A DNA stretch of 64,000 nucleotides, from positions 51,024,501 to 51,088,500 of the forward strand of contig CM077596.1 of the NCBI GenBank assembly GCA_039654915.1, written 5' to 3'. The position numbers and the translations under genes were made by a program. The notes beneath the pieces were generated by a model. The model had not been told where the DNA came from. It did no database searches and saw only the letters and a list, made by a program, of their open reading frames with translations. This document shows, piece by piece, positions 23,511-34,872 of the stretch (position 1 is its first letter; every line of letters begins with the position of its first letter). Source of the stretch: Aquilaria yunnanensis. Its lineage: Eukaryota > Streptophyta > Magnoliopsida > Malvales > Thymelaeaceae.

Positions 23511-26500
23511 GTACAGACTTCGGCAGAAGGAAAAAAGGTCTTGATGGATGAAAAGGCAACGGCAGAAGAAACGGAAAGCCTCAAAAAAATAGAAACAGAA
23601 GATATAGAATTGATCCCCGGCCGGAACACCCGAATTGGGAAGAAACTGGCCGAAGGGGACAAAATGAGGCTTGTATCCTTCTTGTGCATGAACAAAGATC
23701 TATTTGCTTATTCGCCAAAGGATATGCCTGGGCTTGACCCCAGCATAATCCAGCACAATCTTAGAGTGCAACCACACGTCAGACCAGTTCGACAGAAAAA
23801 ACGGAATCTATCAACTCACAAAAAGTCCTTCGTCAAGGCCGAAGTTAGTCGCCTCATTGAGGCCGAGGTAATAAAGGAAGTAAAATACCCCGAATGGCTC
23901 AGCAATGTGGTTATAGCCACAAAAGAGGGTAGTGAAAAGCTTCGAATGTGCATCGACTTCCGAAACTTAAACGATGCCTGTCCAAAAGACTTCTACCCAT
24001 TACCGGCCATAGATCAGCTGGTAGACGCAACTGCCGAGTACGGACTGCTTAGCTTCCTTGACGCCTTTAGCGGGTATCATCAGATCCGGATGAACCCCGA
24101 GGATGAGGAAAAAACGGCATTCATCACAGAGATAGGTACTTACTACTATGTCAGAATGCCATTCGGGCTCAAAAACGCAGGAGCCACCTACCAAAGACTG
24201 ATGAACAAGGTATTCGACGCACAAATCAGTAGGAACATGGAAGTGTACGTCGACGATATGATAGTCAAGAGAAAAGTACCCAAAAATCATATCACCGACT
24301 TAACTGAAACCTTCCAACGACTTCGAGAGTTTGGCATTCGCCTTAATCCCGAAAAGTGTGTGTTCGGGGTAAACGCAGGAAAATTTCTCGGGTTTATGGT
24401 GTCAGAAAGGGGAATAGACGCTAACCCTGAGAAAGTGAAAGCCCTGTTGAATTTTCGGACGCCTACGTCTATCAAAGACATACAGAGGCTTACCGGGAGG
24501 ATCACCTCCCTAAGTAGATTCATCTCTAGGTATGGTGACCGATGTCGCCCGTTTTTCAAGGTACTCACCAAAGTCTCCAAGGAAGGTGGTACCTCCGGAA
24601 TCCAGGAACAGCCATGGAATACAGAATGCCAGGAAGCCTGGGGAGAGCTCAAAAGTTATCTAACTCGCCTCCCAACACTTCGGCAACCTCGGGAGGGGGA
24701 ACCTCTCATTCTTTACCTCGCAGTCACTGAAAAGACGGTGAGTTTCGTCTTAGTGAAAGAAGAGGGTGGGAAACAATGGCCGGTGTATTACATAAGCAAG
24801 TCCCTGCATGGCGTCGAGACAAGGTACCCGTTGCTCCAAAAAGCTATCTACGCGTTAGTACTGGCGGGTAAGAGATTGCGACCCTACTTCCAAGGACACG
24901 CCATCACCGTACGAAGTAATTTGCCCCTGCGAGATGTGATGAAAAAAGTGGAGCATTTGGGAATACTCTCAAAATGGTGCATTGAGCTCGGTGAATACGA
25001 CATTACATACGAGCCTAGAAGGGCAATAAAGGCTCAGGCACTTGCAGACTTCATTGCCGAGATCCCCGAGATTGAAAAGACCGAAGCACTCGCGGGAGGT
25101 GAAACAGAGACTGATCCAGAATGGAAGCTCTTCATCGATGGAGCGTCAGGCGCAGAGCACCAAGGAGCTGGAATAGTCCTTCAGGGTCCCGAAGGCATGG
25201 AAGCTTCTAAAGCAGTCAAATTCGGTTTTAATGTTACCAATAACATTGCCGAATATGAAGCCCTTATAGCCGGATTGAAAATGGCCAGAAAAGTAGGTGT
25301 GAAGAACCTTGTGGCCCACAGTGATTCACAGTTGATAGTCCGACAGATGAAGGGAGAATACGCGGCAAAGGACCCAATTTTGGCTAAGTATCACGACCTT
25401 GTTCAGAAACTCATTGAGGATTTCGACTTGGTACACATAAAGAACGTGCCCCGAAGGGATAATACCTAAGCGGATGCCTTGGCCAAGGCTAAGGAACCCA
25501 CCGAAGTGCTAAAACACCCCAGCACAGAGTTAATGTGCATAAAAACCTCGGGGGAGGGATGGCAAAGCTCCCTTAAGAGATATTTGGCAACTTCAGAGCT
25601 TCCCGAGGATCCTAAAGAAGCCGCAAAGATACGAAAGCGTGCAGGAAGGTACTTCCTCATTGGGGAAGAGCTGTACAGACAAGGGTACGTAAGCCCTTTA
25701 CAAAGATGTATAGGCGAGCATGACGTCAAAGTAATACTTGAAGAAGTACACGAAGGAGTGTGTGGCTCCCATATAGGAACGGACGCCCTCGCAGGAGTAA
25801 TACTCTGCCAAGGTTACTTTTGGCCTACCCTAAGGAAGGACACAAGGCAATTCGTCCGAAGATGCGACAACTGCCAAAGGCACGCAAGTATCCAAAAGCT
25901 ACCCTCGGAGAGAATAAATGCAACAGACTATCCCTGCCCCTTCGCCGTCTGGGGCATTGACCTCATCGGACCTCTCCCAAACGGCCCCGGCGGAGTAAAA
26001 TTTTGCATCGTCGCAGTGGACTATTTCACTAAGTGGATAGAGGCAGAACCGCTAGCATCAATCTCGGCGAAGGACGCTAAAAAATTCGTATGGAAAAACA
26101 TTATATGCCGATTTGGCATTCCGAGGGTAATAGTGGCCGATAACGGGACTCAATTTCCCGGATAAGGGGTTCCAGGAATTCATGGGGGACCTTGGCGTCA
26201 AGATACATTTTGCCCCAGTGGCTCACCCTCAGAGCAATGGGCAAGTCGAGGTATCTAACAGAACAATAAAAGATGGCCTGAAGAAAAGGCTAAAAGAGCC
26301 AAAAGGGAAATGGCCAGGAGAGCTCCCAAGTGTGCTGTGGAGCTACCGAACGACTCCCTGAAGAGCCACGGAAGAGACTCCTTTCTCGCTCGTATACAGG
26401 ACCGAGGCCATTATTCCAATTGAAGTCATGCAGCCGTCGGTAAGAGTACAGGTGTTCGATGAAGGAGGAAATGATCTTGGACTGAGAGCAAAACTGGACC

Positions 26501-26796
26501 TCCTCGAAGAACACCGTGAAATGGCCGAGTTAAGGAGAAAGGCCTTCTAGCAACGGATAGCACGCATCGCCAATTTACATGTAAGAAAAAAGGAGATCAA
26601 AAAGGGAGACCTCGTTCTCCGAAAGGCCGAGTTCAAACAGCGAAGGCCATCAGAAGGGGTACTTCGGGCAAATTGGAGTGGACCCTATTTGGTTCTCGAT
26701 GAAGTCCGCCCAGGGGTCTTTAAGTTGGGTAATATTGAGGGAGTGGAGTTGAAGAATACTTGGCATTCAGACTCTCTGAAAAAATTTTATACTTAG
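23511..26796 (+). pseudogene. Tat reverse transcriptase, RNase H and integrase
   Basis: Reverse transcriptase has RMCIDFRNLNDACPKDFYPL, the substrate loop AFSGYHQI and the catalytic YVDDM (24247-24261). RNase H shows DGASGAEHQGAGIVL, IAEYEALIAGL and HSDSQLIV. The integrase HHCC zinc finger (VRRCDNCQRHA) and catalytic core (WGIDLIGPLP, ADNGTQF, SNGQVEVSNRTI) are all present. Damage: TAA at 25467-25469, a frameshift near 26160, TGA at 26359-26361 and TAG at 26548-26550. The frame closes at TAG 26794-26796. Two of the stops fall where the clade keeps Gln or Arg codons one C-to-T step away. Confidence 0.9.
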
Positions 26797-27135
26797 ACAT
26801 TTTTTTGAAGAAAGCCGATAAGATACTCCTCCCCAAAGTTGTCAGTAAAATACATGACGAATTTGCCCTCGTTATCGAAAGAGTGCGCCTTAATGATTCT
26901 GCCTTACAAAATTCCTTACTAAGCTTATAAAAAAAAACTCGTCCGAACACGAAAGAAGTTCAAAGAGGTTCCTTCCGAAAGATAAGGTGTAGGTGTTCAC
27001 CAAAGTGCACACCTAAAATCGTACCAGTTTCTGATAAGGCATATTCGGGAGAAAGAACGGAGAATGAAGGAAAAAAATTCTCCATTAAAAAATCCTAAGG
27101 CAAAAAATACAAAGAAGGAAGAAGAAAGCCTATGA
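26797..27135. other. Spacer between integrase and antisense gene
   Basis: This is non-coding Tat-internal sequence. It would hold the 3' untranslated ends of both convergent transcripts. Confidence 0.5.
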
Positions 27136-27825
27136 CTAAGCAGGGGTATCCGACGTTTCGCCAATGTTATCATCTCCAGAGGGCTCAGTCAAAGACGCAG
27201 GGCAAGCCGGAGGAAGATTGAGGAACTCGACTTTGCACCATGAAGATCTGGGTTCTTTGGGAAAATCCAAAGCAGACAAGTAAGAAAGGTCAAGCCCAGG
27301 GTGTCGAGCGAAGACCTGATAACGAGCCAAGCAAAAACCATCTTGGTAAGACGTCTTCGACATTTGCTCGCTACGGTCCTTCTCGTCGCCAAGAGCCGCC
27401 AGCTCAGCTTTTAGCGCGACAATCTTTTCCTCCAGCTTCCTCTTCTTCCTACCTTTCGACTTTTTCTTCTTCAGTGACGCAATCTCAGCCTGGAGATCCG
27501 CATTCAAAGCGAGTGCCTTTGCAAGATCCTCGCCATCTTGAGCGGTCTTCTTCCGAAGGGCCTCATTCTCTAAAGAAAGAGACACGCACTTTGAGCCGAG
27601 GTCTCCAACCTTGGCTGAGAAGTCGGTAAGAAGCTCCTACCTGCTGGACACAACCTCGGCCCGAAGACTCCCAAGGTCCTCCTTCGCGATTTTGTTTAAC
27701 TCGCCATATTTTAGGGCATATTGGGCGAGAGACTCCTTCGTCTTCCGCAGGGAATCTTCGGACCGAGAGCGGGTCTCCGTTTGTTTCGCTGACCAGGCAC
27801 GGAAGTACCCGCTATATGCCAAAAG

Positions 27826-27915
27826 CTGTGGAAGACAGAGGCACCAAATAAGTATCAGAAGGTAATGATGGGTTAAATGAACAATTTTCTAAGATACAAG
27901 AAAAGAAAGGGTCAC
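27826..27915 (-). other. Probable 90-bp intron of the antisense gene
   Basis: The minus strand has GTGACCCTTT at the donor and CTTCCACAG at the acceptor, linking the HIA-ending frame to LLAYSGYF. The donor codon is TAG, one C-to-T change from CAG. Confidence 0.5.
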
Positions 27916-28679
27916 CTAAGCAATGTGCTCGGTCATCCTCGCCGCGAGGATCTCTTCGTTGGGACATTCGGTGGTAAGGGACTGAAAAGTGGCATTAGTC
28001 AGCACCCCCGCCGCCATTTGCAGAGCTATCAGCTGGCTATCCTCAGAGAACAAATCCATGTCCTCTGTGAACGTCCAGAAGGGCTCCCGTGGCACCTTGT
28101 CCCGCGGAATCCACCGGTCTCGAAGAGCCCTCTGACGGGCATGAGCTTCCACCCAGGAAGCAGTAGGGGCATTCTCTGCAAGGTCACGCCGAAGTTCCAT
28201 CAAGACATCATCCCTTAGCCATTCATCCAAAATATCGTAGATACGAAAAATACTGAGGTTGGTAGCGGAATGGCTAAGGAACCAACCTGGTGGAACTTCG
28301 GGGACGCACTCCTCAAAACCGACCTCCCGAACATCCTCAGTGACATTCTTTCCCTTCCTCCTTCTGCCCTCTTCAAACTCCTGGGCAGATGTTTGCTCTG
28401 CTGGAATCTCGGTAGTAGGGGTAGGCCTCAGTGTCTCCCCGAGGATGTCAGGGTCCGAAGAAGGGTTCTCGGTGGTTGGAAGTTTAGCAGAGGACTGATC
28501 TTCCACCTCAACTATGTTCTCGGGGGGAGGAGGAGTGGTAGCCTTGGCCTTCTTGGACTTAGAAGGGCCGGCAGTCGACTTCTTCCTCTTACCAGAAGTC
28601 TTCCTGCGTACTTGCTCTCCTCGCTTAGCCTGATTGTCGAAGAGTGATTTATAAGACTCGGCAGACTGATCGCCCATCT

Positions 28680-28749
28680 CTGCAAAAAGGTAAAATATTA
28701 GTGTAAGTCCAAAAGGAAAGCAAATAACAAACCCTGGAAGGTGACTTAC
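28680..28749 (-). other. Probable 70-bp intron of the antisense gene
   Basis: On the minus strand GAGA precedes GTAAGTCACC, and TTTTTGCAG precedes the next open frame. Removing it joins two long open frames of similar composition. Confidence 0.65.
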
Positions 28750-29626
28750 TCTCGAAAAAAAACTGATAAGAAATTTGACGCCGAAGGAGCATGACTATCC
28801 AGGCTTTCTTCCCCGGAAGAACAGGCACGGGCATGCCGGGGTCACTCTTGTGGGCAGTTATCACTCCCAGTTCCCAAAGAACTTCCTCTGACATAAGATC
28901 CCACTTAATGGGAAAAGGGTAGAGTGAACGTGACGGAGTCCCGGAGTCCCAGTCCGCCACCAACCGAATACGCTTGTCGAAGTTATCAAAATCGGCAAGC
29001 AATACTGGAGTGAGGAGCTTCCGGGGATCGACGACGTCGACCTTCAAAGTCCCCGAAGCCCATGTAATAGGCATATGTCTCCAAGACTCGGGGACCCGGA
29101 ACAAGGAAAACTTCTTTTGCCACCCTCACCAACTATCCTTATTGTCAAAGGTAAACATAAACTTCTTACTCCCGGACCCTCGGGGAAGGAGGTAGTAAAA
29201 ACCACCCTTCGGGACCGAGTGGAGTTTGTAGTATTGCATGAAGAAGAGTGAGTGGGGGTTTATGCCGAACACCCCGCACATGCAGAGGAAAGCATTAAAG
29301 TAAGAGTAAGAATTTGGGGGGAGTTGGTTCACAGCAATGCCGTGGAATTTGCAGAATTCGCATATCATGCGATGAGGGGGATACCGAAGACCGGCTTTCA
29401 GCTGAGCTCGGTAAACGGTAACCTCCCCCGAAGAAGCTGCGTAACCATAAGATCCTGGGAGAGGTAACCTCGGTGTGATATAAGAAGGGAGGTAGTACTT
29501 GGCCACCCACTTTTTCATTTTTTCCAAAGTAGTGGAACAAGGATAAGCCTCAAGGGAAGCAAGGTTTGCAGAAAGAGGGCGCACAGTCATCAATGGAGTC
29601 AGACTTAATGGAGTTGGATTTGACAT

Positions 29627-30310
29627 TTTTCAAAAAATAAGAAAAAGAGAGATGACTTTAGGAGAAATAGAGGAACAACGACAAACCACAAAAAGGGAAC
29701 ACCCACCAAAGACTTTGCTAAAACCTGGGCTGTGAAACACCGCTGCAAGGAATCGCTGGAGGTCACTCTACCGTAAGAACCGCCGCCGGAAAAAGAAAAA
29801 GGGCAAGAAAAGGCTCTAGAACAGACGAGAGTTAAAACAAAAAAGTGAGACAAAATGGGACGGAAGGTGCTTATATAGACCGAAGAAGGATAAGTGAAAC
29901 GTCGTCATAATCATCCTTTGAAGATGTAACGGCCTCATTATTACTCCTTGAAGGCGAAGAGGTGCGGTTGACGTAACCAGCATAGTTGTTTTGCCATCCA
30001 ATAGCGTCCACGTGTCACACAACGGGAAGAACCAGGGCACGTCCCTTTAACATCACGAAAACCCAGGCACGGTTACCCATGACTGACACGCCTGGCCAAA
30101 GGATGCGACGATTCACAGACTCGTGGCAGAAAAAGAAAAAAAGAAAAAAGTAACGTGCATTCCGAGGACATCAAGAAAACTAGAGGAGGGTACCTCGGCT
30201 CCGAGGAGACGCCTTCTGAAGCAAGGCAACTTTCCAAGAAAAGTTTCAGCCGCCAGGTCGGCAAAGGGACCTCCTCGAAAACATAGCCGAAGCCCCCGCT
30301 TCGGCTCTCC
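29627..30310. other. Upstream region of the antisense gene, Tat-internal
   Basis: No supported open frame on the plus strand. It probably contains the 5' leader of the antisense transcript; minus-strand TATA-like words occur near 29870. The polypurine tract follows at 30311. Confidence 0.45.
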
Positions 30311-30321
30311 AGGAGGGGGAA
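30311..30321 (+). promoter_or_regulatory. Tat polypurine tract
   Basis: AGGAGGGGGAA immediately precedes the TG of the 3' LTR, as expected for plus-strand priming. Confidence 0.85.
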
Positions 30322-31105
30322 TGTGATAGCCGAGGTGCCCATCACTGGTCAAGCTCCCAGACCTGATGGAGTACCGACTTCGCCAGAGGGAAACAGCCAG
30401 CCGAGGTCGGAAGGATGAACGATCCCCCTGGTCTAATGTAGGGAATTCGCTTCCTTAGGAAATGGTAGGACCAACCTCGGTAGAGCGGTCAGACCCTATT
30501 CGGAAACAGAAGTATCCCTCGGAGGACCCATCCTTGGGGAATACATTCCCCGAGACGTTAGAGTAACATCGGAAAGTACGAACAAAGCATTTAAGGAGCC
30601 TCTGACACCTCCCCATAAAAGTCGTCCCCCAAGTACATTCTGACACGCTATCACTGGAGCACGCCATCAGAGGGACGCCTCAATGCGACACTCTCGGAAT
30701 GCCTAAGCCGTCAACCAGGCGACTTTTGCTGAGATAAACGTCCCTTCGTTCCCGGAAAAGCAGGGATCACATCCCACCGGACACGTGTCGTGATCTGGAA
30801 TGACCACAAGAGGAAAATGGCTTCTGTGCGCCTCCTTTATAAAACACCCAAAAAGCATCCTAGCGGGATAAGGACAAAAGTTCTCTTTGAATACACAAAA
30901 GAGCACATAATCCAGTTATCTGAAAATACTGACTTGGGCGTTGGAGACTCCTCCCCAGGAATACACACCGGGGACCTCCTGACCTGTATTTTTTGGAGTA
31001 TTTCAGGTACATTCCACTGGGGAATCTCCTCCAAAACTGCTCTCCTTCATCAGAAGTTTTCCCTACCCGTACAATGACACATGATGTAGCCGCCGCGGGC
31101 CACCA
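30322..31105 (+). repeat. Tat 3' LTR, complete, 784 bp
   Basis: It starts TGTGATAGCCG after the polypurine tract and ends GGGCCACCA. The last 565 bp match the partial 5' LTR. A TATA box (TTTATAAAAC) lies near 30837. Confidence 0.9.
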
Positions 31106-31499
31106 CCTTCAAAGTGACCCGGTCATAACTAAGGTACCTTCAACATGACCCGGTCACATTTTTAGGTTACCTTCAAAGTGGCCCGGTCACAACGAAGGTA
31201 CCTTCAACTTGACCCGGTCACTTTTTTAGGTTACCTTCAACGTGACCCGATCACAACGAAGGTACCTTCAACTTGACCCGGTCACATTTTTAGGATACCT
31301 TTAATGTGACCCGGTCACAACGAAGGTACCTTCAATGTGACCCGGTCACATTTTTACGTTACCTTCAAAGTGACCCAATCACAACCAAGGTACCTTCGAC
31401 ATGACCCGGACACATTTTTTAGCTACCTTTTTAGGCTACTTTTGATGTGACTCGGTAATTTTTTTAGGCTACTGTTAACGTGACCCGGTAATCTTTTTG
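31106..31499. repeat. Dimeric palindromic minisatellite, first part
   Basis: A 31-bp monomer (ending ACGAAGGT) and a 33-bp monomer (ending ATTTTTAGGTT) alternate, giving 64-bp dimers, five of them regular and the last ones degenerate. Each monomer carries GTGACCCGGTCAC, a palindrome with a one-base centre, and dimers are joined by GAAGGTACCTTC, a perfect 12-bp palindrome. The Tat element sits on its left side; an insertion splits its right side. Confidence 0.9.
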
Positions 31500-31616
31500 T
31501 ACCATGGATATCATAGACATATGTCTAATTAGACATAGTATTGAGTTTACAATTTTACCCCTTACCCTAACCGTTTCTCTCTCTCTCTCTCCTACCCCCG
31601 TTCCGCAGATTGTTTC

Positions 31617-31988
31617 TCTCTCTCCCCCTCTCATCGCCGCAGCCACCGACCGCCACTCTAAACTTCGATCTCCTTCGCGTGTCGATCTTTGTCGCGCACC
31701 GATCTCCGTTGCACACTGATTTTTGTTGAGCACCAGCATCTTTCTCTCCCCCTTTCATCGCCGCAGCAATCGACCGCCACTCTGAACTCTGATCTCCTTC
31801 GCGCGTCGATCTCTGTCACACACCGATCTCCATTGTACACTGATTTTCGTCGAGCACCAGCATCTCTCTCTCCCCCTCTCATCGCCGTAGCCATCGACCG
31901 CCGCTCTGAACTCTGATCTTCTTCGCGCGTCGATCTCTGTCTGGCACCAATCTCCGTTGTACACTGATTTTCGTCGAGCACCAGCATC
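31617..31988. repeat. Three tandem ~124-bp units
   Basis: Units start at about 31617, 31743 and 31867 with CTCTCTCCCCCTCTCATCGCC and end CGAGCACCAGCATC. Open frames through them are repeat-driven and not taken as genes. Confidence 0.9.
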
Positions 31989-32309
31989 CTAGGCAATTCG
32001 ACGAGATGAAAGGTCCAAGCGATTCGCCGAGATGACGACACCGTAGTATTGCCGGAAATCTGATGTGATGACAAGCTGACACAATGACAAGCCGACGTGA
32101 TGACGCGATGCCGGAGATCTGATGATGATGTTCAACGAAAGCAGTCCAGGAGCGGTGGCTGCTACAGATCTAAAAGGGCAGCTGTGGAGTCGACGGTTAT
32201 GGAGGAAAGGAGGCAGTGGCAAAAAGATCAGAGATGAGGGTGAAGAGAAGAAGAAAAGGTAGACAAGAGGCAAATAAGAGATTTACAGATAGGAGGTGGA
32301 CATTTTTTT

Positions 32310-32725
32310 TATTATTTTTGCATATGTTGGCTCAGACACTTTTGAATATTTTTTCAGACATTTTTTGATATCCAGTCAGACACTTCTTTTATTATTTCGT
32401 ATATACATTTTTTTATTATGAAAATAAATTGTTTGCGTATTGCTTTAGACATTTTGTCACTTTTCTTTAGACACTTTTACACATTCATTCAGACACTTTT
32501 TTATTGTTTCAATTAGTTATTTTTTAAGAGAGTAAATTGTTTGCGTATTAGTCAGACACTTCTAAATATTTATTTAGACACTTTTACACATTCATTCAGA
32601 CATTTTTTTATTGTTTCAATTAGTTATTTTTTAAGAGAGTAAATTATCTACGTATTCGTCAGATACTTCTAAATATTTCTTTAGACACTTTTCGGTATCT
32701 ATTCAGACACTTTTCATTTTTTCGA
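32310..32725. repeat. CAGACACTTTT-rich repeats with a 107-bp duplication
   Basis: The word AGACACTTTT recurs more than ten times. Segments from 32469 and 32576 are near-identical over about 107 bp. Confidence 0.85.
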
Positions 32726-32990
32726 ACATGACATATGATGTATACGGCGAGATCATGATGTACGACAGTTTGGTGGCGGCACTAGCACCAGTGCCGGCGC
32801 CAGCACTAGAGGAGACAGCAGTAGCAAGTTAGGATCTTTTGTAGAGAAGAATATTTTAACTAAGGGTATTTTTGTCAATTTTTTTTTATAATTTATGCCT
32901 TATATATAGAAGATTAAGGAATGAGTTAGTATGTCTAATTAGACATGTCTAATTAGACATAGGTGCATAATAAAAGAACTAATCTTTTTG

Positions 32991-33060
32991 GGCTACTTTT
33001 AATGTCACCCGGTCACACTTTAAGTATCTTTAAGGTGGCTCGATTACAATTTTACTACTA
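32991..33060. repeat. Minisatellite, right-hand remainder
   Basis: Two degenerate monomers (CACCCGGTCAC, then GTGGCTCGATTAC) continue the array of 31106-31499 beyond the inserted element. Confidence 0.75.
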
Positions 33061-34080
33061 TTACTCAATTAGGGTTTTGGACATTGAGCATTAATTTTGT
33101 ATGTTATTGTTTATTATTTTTATAGGAGCTGATTATCCGCCCAAATTATATTTTATTGATAATTTGCATTTCAAGATGCCTTAAAAGTAAGTTTAAGATA
33201 TTTTTTTCCAAAGTAGTTTTTTTTGTAACTTTTTTTTAACTTGACTAACCCAAAACGATAAAAATTAGTGAGAAATATTTTATTCTCATAAAAGGTGTTC
33301 ACAAATTTTTTGGACTTTCCCCATCTTAAGGTTAGGGTTAGGTATATGAATAAGGTTAAATTTTAGATTTATGCGTTTGTCAAACACAAGTAACCTTTCA
33401 TATGTAGGAACTTTAATGATTTTGGTAGATAAATGGCAATATTATAACATCGATATCCAAACTTTTAAGTACAGTGTAATAAAATACTTTAACTTTTAAA
33501 AAATTAAAATTTTTACATTTTTACCCAAGATTTTGAAATTCAACAATTTAGTACACCAAGATTTTGAAATTCAACAATTATGAATTTTTTATGATTTTTT
33601 TTAGTTAAACATACTAAAAGAAGAAAAATTAACCTAAAATAAATCCCATAAAAATTGAATTCTTTAATTTAAATTTTTTAAAAAACCATACAAAAAATAT
33701 AATCTATGCACTCATTTCAGCTAATAACCCAAGCCTCTTAACCTGAATTCGGCCCAGAGCAAACCATGTTTGATATTCACGTGACCTATTAGAACAATGA
33801 ATTTATGACTTGTTTCATGATTTTAAATTATTATTTTTTTACATCACAAAAATTGCAAAACTACTCACTAGTAAAATTTATTATTATCCTTGCTATGCTA
33901 TAATTACTTTCTAAAATATTTTTAAGTTGCTTTACTAAGTTGATCAATATACACATATTTCATATTTTGAATACCATTAACATATAAAATAATATTTTAT
34001 TAAAACTATTATTCAATAATTAATATTTTTAAAATTTTCTTTCTTTTTTTTTTTTAACTTATAATCAATAAAATATATTT
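33061..34080. other. AT-rich intergenic sequence upstream of the NLR
   Basis: No gene or clear element is seen. A short direct duplication (AAGATTTTGAAATTCAACAA at about 33528 and 33560) is the only structure noticed. Confidence 0.5.
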
Positions 34081-34320
34081 TCTCATAATTTTTCCTCTCA
34101 ATTTCTCCCCTCTCCCTTTTCTTTCTACGCTTTTTCCTTTTTTTTCCCTTTCTAGTTTCTCCTCTCTCGTCTCTCCTCTCTCTTTTTTCTCTTTTCCTAT
34201 ATTTTTTTTTCTCTCTCCACCTTTCTTTCTACGCTTTTTTTGCCCTTTCTGGTTTCTTCTCTCTCCTCTCTCCTTTCTCTTTTTTCTTTCTCTTTTCTCT
34301 TCCTCACCGGCTGCGCCTTT
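34081..34320. repeat. CT-rich low-complexity tract
   Basis: TTCTCTC/CCTTTC-rich sequence with an internal repetition (TTTCTTTCTACGCTTTTT at about 34119 and 34219). Such tracts often lie near plant promoters, but no function is shown. Confidence 0.7.
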
Positions 34321-34632
34321 CCCACGCTTCTCATTTTGCTTACATCACCATGATGAAGGGTTAAGATTGGGGGGTAAGGGTACCCTCTTTTTTTGGTAGG
34401 TACTGTAGAAGGCTCCTCATACTGGCTCCCATTGCTGCGCTTGTTGCCGTAGGCATTGTGAAGCTTCTCTGTCTGCTTTCTCTTCTCAGCAACTCTTAAC
34501 GCAACCGAACCAAACCGGAGCCTGTTCGTTGGCGCTCCTTGTCCCACCGTCGATATCTTGTCTCTTGAATCTCGATCTCTTCTCTGTGCTTGCTTTCTTC
34601 GAGTCGTTCTGATACATAGTTGGGAGTTGGAG

Positions 34633-34821
34633 GTAACAAACAAGAACAATTCTTAACTATTAGTATTATTTTTTTTGTTCTGAATTTCATGATTTGTATA
34701 ATTTGGTGCGCTAAAAGCTGTTGTTTTTTCTTTGATCTTTTAAGTTTCAGAAAAACTCTGCTAAGAGTTTCCGATTGCTTCTTGTACGTTGTATGGTTTA
34801 ATTTGGTTGGTTTGCTTGCAG
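34633..34821 (+). other. Possible 5'-UTR intron of the NLR gene
   Basis: GAG/GTAACAAAC at the left and TTGCTTGCAG/GC at the right fit splice borders, and the interval is T-rich. It ends 51 bases before the start codon. Inference only. Confidence 0.35.
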
Positions 34822-34872
34822 GCTGCGGCAGTTAATTAGCTCTCTCTGAGTTTAGCTAGCGATCGACAAAAA

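Larger units (their letters stand above)
27136..29626 (-). pseudogene. Antisense gene of the Tat element (PF04195-like), three exons
   Basis: Exon 1 (29626-28750) encodes a domain resembling the putative gypsy-type transposon family PF04195 (YGYAASSGEVTVYRAQLKAG, YSYFNAFLCMCGVFGINPH, FTFDNKDSW), broken by one in-frame TGA at 29126-29128. An intron follows (28749-28680; GTAAGT..TTTTGCAG). Exon 2 (28679-27916) is Lys/Ser/Pro-rich, then helical. A second intron is likely at 27915-27826 (GTGACC..TTCCACAG), with a TAG just before its donor. Exon 3 (27825-27136) is a coiled coil with a Lys-rich patch and an acidic end; a TAG lies at 27634-27636. Function is unknown, and comparable antisense ORFs are known from other Tat elements. 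Confidence 0.75.
20722..31105 (+). mobile_element. Tat-lineage Ty3/gypsy element with antisense gene
   Basis: Order: partial 5' LTR (20722-21286), primer binding site (21289-21306), gag, protease, reverse transcriptase/RNase H, integrase (to 26796), a 3.5-kb region carrying a spliced antisense gene, polypurine tract (30311-30321), and 3' LTR (30322-31105). Extra antisense genes between integrase and the 3' LTR are a known trait of some Tat-clade elements. I count about 20 substitutions and no indels between the LTRs over 565 aligned bases. The left target duplication is lost. Confidence 0.9.
31500..32979. mobile_element. Unclassified 1480-bp element with 11-bp target duplication
   Basis: TAATCTTTTTG occurs at 31489-31499 and 32980-32990, and the minisatellite continues across when one copy is removed, so this is an insertion. 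The ends (TACCATGG..., ...AAAAGAAC) are not inverted repeats. The palindrome GTCTAATTAGAC lies about 20 bp from each end (one copy left, two copies right). Inside are three tandem ~124-bp units and two ~107-bp units. An 11-bp duplication suggests a MULE without terminal repeats, but no known class is proven. Confidence 0.65.

Noticed and set aside
20722..26796. Env-like gene of Athila
   Set aside because: Athila is cut in RNase H; the following sequence belongs to the Tat element and has no env-like frame.
31464..32082. Several overlapping open frames with repeated DRCATEIDARRRS-like text
   Set aside because: They are translations of three tandem 124-bp units in the unclassified element, in several frames. 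Repeat-driven, no independent coding evidence.
31500..32979. LTR retrotransposon or LINE for the 1480-bp insertion
   Set aside because: Ends are not TG..CA, there is no LTR pair or poly(A), and 11 bp is not the usual length for LTR elements.
34197..34690. Minus-strand frames of 150 and 64 aa before the NLR
   Set aside because: They depend on the CT-rich tract (Lys/Arg/Glu runs) and have no recognisable domain.
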